Below are positions 22,801 through 22,886 of a DNA stretch of 22,886 nucleotides, in pieces (within the stretch, counting starts at the first letter, position 1; each line of letters opens with the position of its first letter). The stretch covers positions 1-22,886 of the forward strand of contig JAFTIQ010000023.1 in NCBI GenBank assembly GCA_017456805.1, in the 5' to 3' direction. The translations under genes were made by a program, and so were the position numbers. The DNA is from Lentisphaeria bacterium (GTDB taxonomy: Bacteria > Verrucomicrobiota > Lentisphaeria > Victivallales > UBA1829). The notes under the pieces were generated by a model. The model was not told the DNA's origin and made no database searches. It was given only the letters and a program-made list of their open reading frames with translations.

Positions 22801-22832
22801 CTGATAGCGGAGCAAAACAGCGGAGCTGTCAG
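22801..22832. promoter_or_regulatory. Stem-loop downstream of the variable region
   Basis: CTGATAGC (22801-22808) pairs with GCTGTCAG (22825-22832) in 8 bp with one T-G wobble, around a 16-base loop, 21 bases after the stop codon. Known DGRs carry a hairpin or cruciform just after the variable region that stimulates homing, so this is a candidate. There is no T-tract to suggest a terminator. Confidence 0.45.
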
Positions 22833-22878
22833 AAAGCGAAGTGACTGGAGCTCTCCCACGCCGGGCGGAGAGCGGAGC
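22806..22878 (+). repeat. AGCGGAGC repeats and alternative hairpins at window end
   Basis: AGCGGAGC occurs at 22806-22813, 22819-22826 and 22871-22878. GCTCTCC (22850-22856) can pair with GGAGAGC (22867-22873), or GCCGGG (22860-22865) with CCCGGC (22881-22886). The two stems overlap and exclude each other. No coding frame is convincing in 22780-22886. Confidence 0.5.
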
Positions 22879-22886
22879 GACCCGGC

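Noticed and set aside
22469..22804. Alternative plus-strand frames over the end of the TIR/FGE gene
   Set aside because: Arg/Thr-rich shadows created by the low-adenine variable region; the FGE frame ends in the canonical GFRLA.
22780..22886. Reverse transcriptase, accessory gene or template repeat of the DGR inside the window
   Set aside because: No such coding frame and no second copy of the variable region is visible before the window ends.

Overview
The window looks like chromosomal DNA from a Gram-negative, probably gut-associated bacterium of roughly 50% GC. I lean towards the Lentisphaerota/Victivallales part of the PVC group. The grounds are indirect: pervasive CCGGA/TCCGG usage, a lipobox lipoprotein, a carbohydrate-centred gene set, a eukaryote-like two-domain glycogen debranching enzyme, and a TIR module of the kind common in gut bacteria. 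No rRNA, tRNA or CRISPR is visible, so the taxonomy is inference.

Layout. (1) 1-372 is non-coding and carries two successive hairpin-type repeat elements built from 9-nt units, followed by two abutting perfect palindromes. (2) 5215-373 (minus) is a tight five-gene operon: a zinc-ligand-free MDR dehydrogenase, an extended SDR epimerase-like protein, a Gfo/Idh/MocA oxidoreductase, a PIG3-like quinone oxidoreductase, and a divergent type I 3-dehydroquinase-like enzyme. Its likely controller, a LacI-family regulator (5377-6339, plus), is divergent, and the 161-bp gap holds related palindromic sites. (3) 6474-9638 (plus) is a two-gene unit: a calcineurin-type metallophosphoesterase with CBM9-like and fibronectin-like domains, then an MFS transporter. 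(4) 12782-9641 (minus) is ilvN, an XPB-type helicase and a Bax1/DUF790 nuclease, joined by TAATG and TGATG stop/start overlaps. (5) 19003-12915 (minus) is a small lipoprotein, a 1424-residue GH13+GH133 debranching enzyme and a membrane-anchored protein with a Pro/Glu-rich linker. (6) 19191-20108 (plus) is an EamA-type transporter. (7) 20218-22779 (plus) is an 853-residue zinc-ribbon/TIR/coiled-coil/TM/FGE-fold protein, followed by hairpin-forming DNA to the window end.

The most exciting region is the right end. The last ~100 bases of the TIR/FGE gene have the signature of a diversity-generating retroelement (DGR) variable region. Fifteen codons there are NNC/NNT codons that can be derived from AAC/AAT by changing adenines only. 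They are set in an almost adenine-free, GC-rich framework, followed by an adenine-free tail that may act as the mutagenic-homing initiation site and then by a stem-loop. The protein would be a membrane-spanning receptor with a hypervariable C-type-lectin-fold sensor on one side and a TIR effector (with the putative NADase Glu retained) on the other. The template repeat and reverse transcriptase are not in the window and would be expected just beyond 22886 or elsewhere in the genome. A second notable item is the bacterial XPB-Bax1 helicase-nuclease pair co-transcribed with ilvN.
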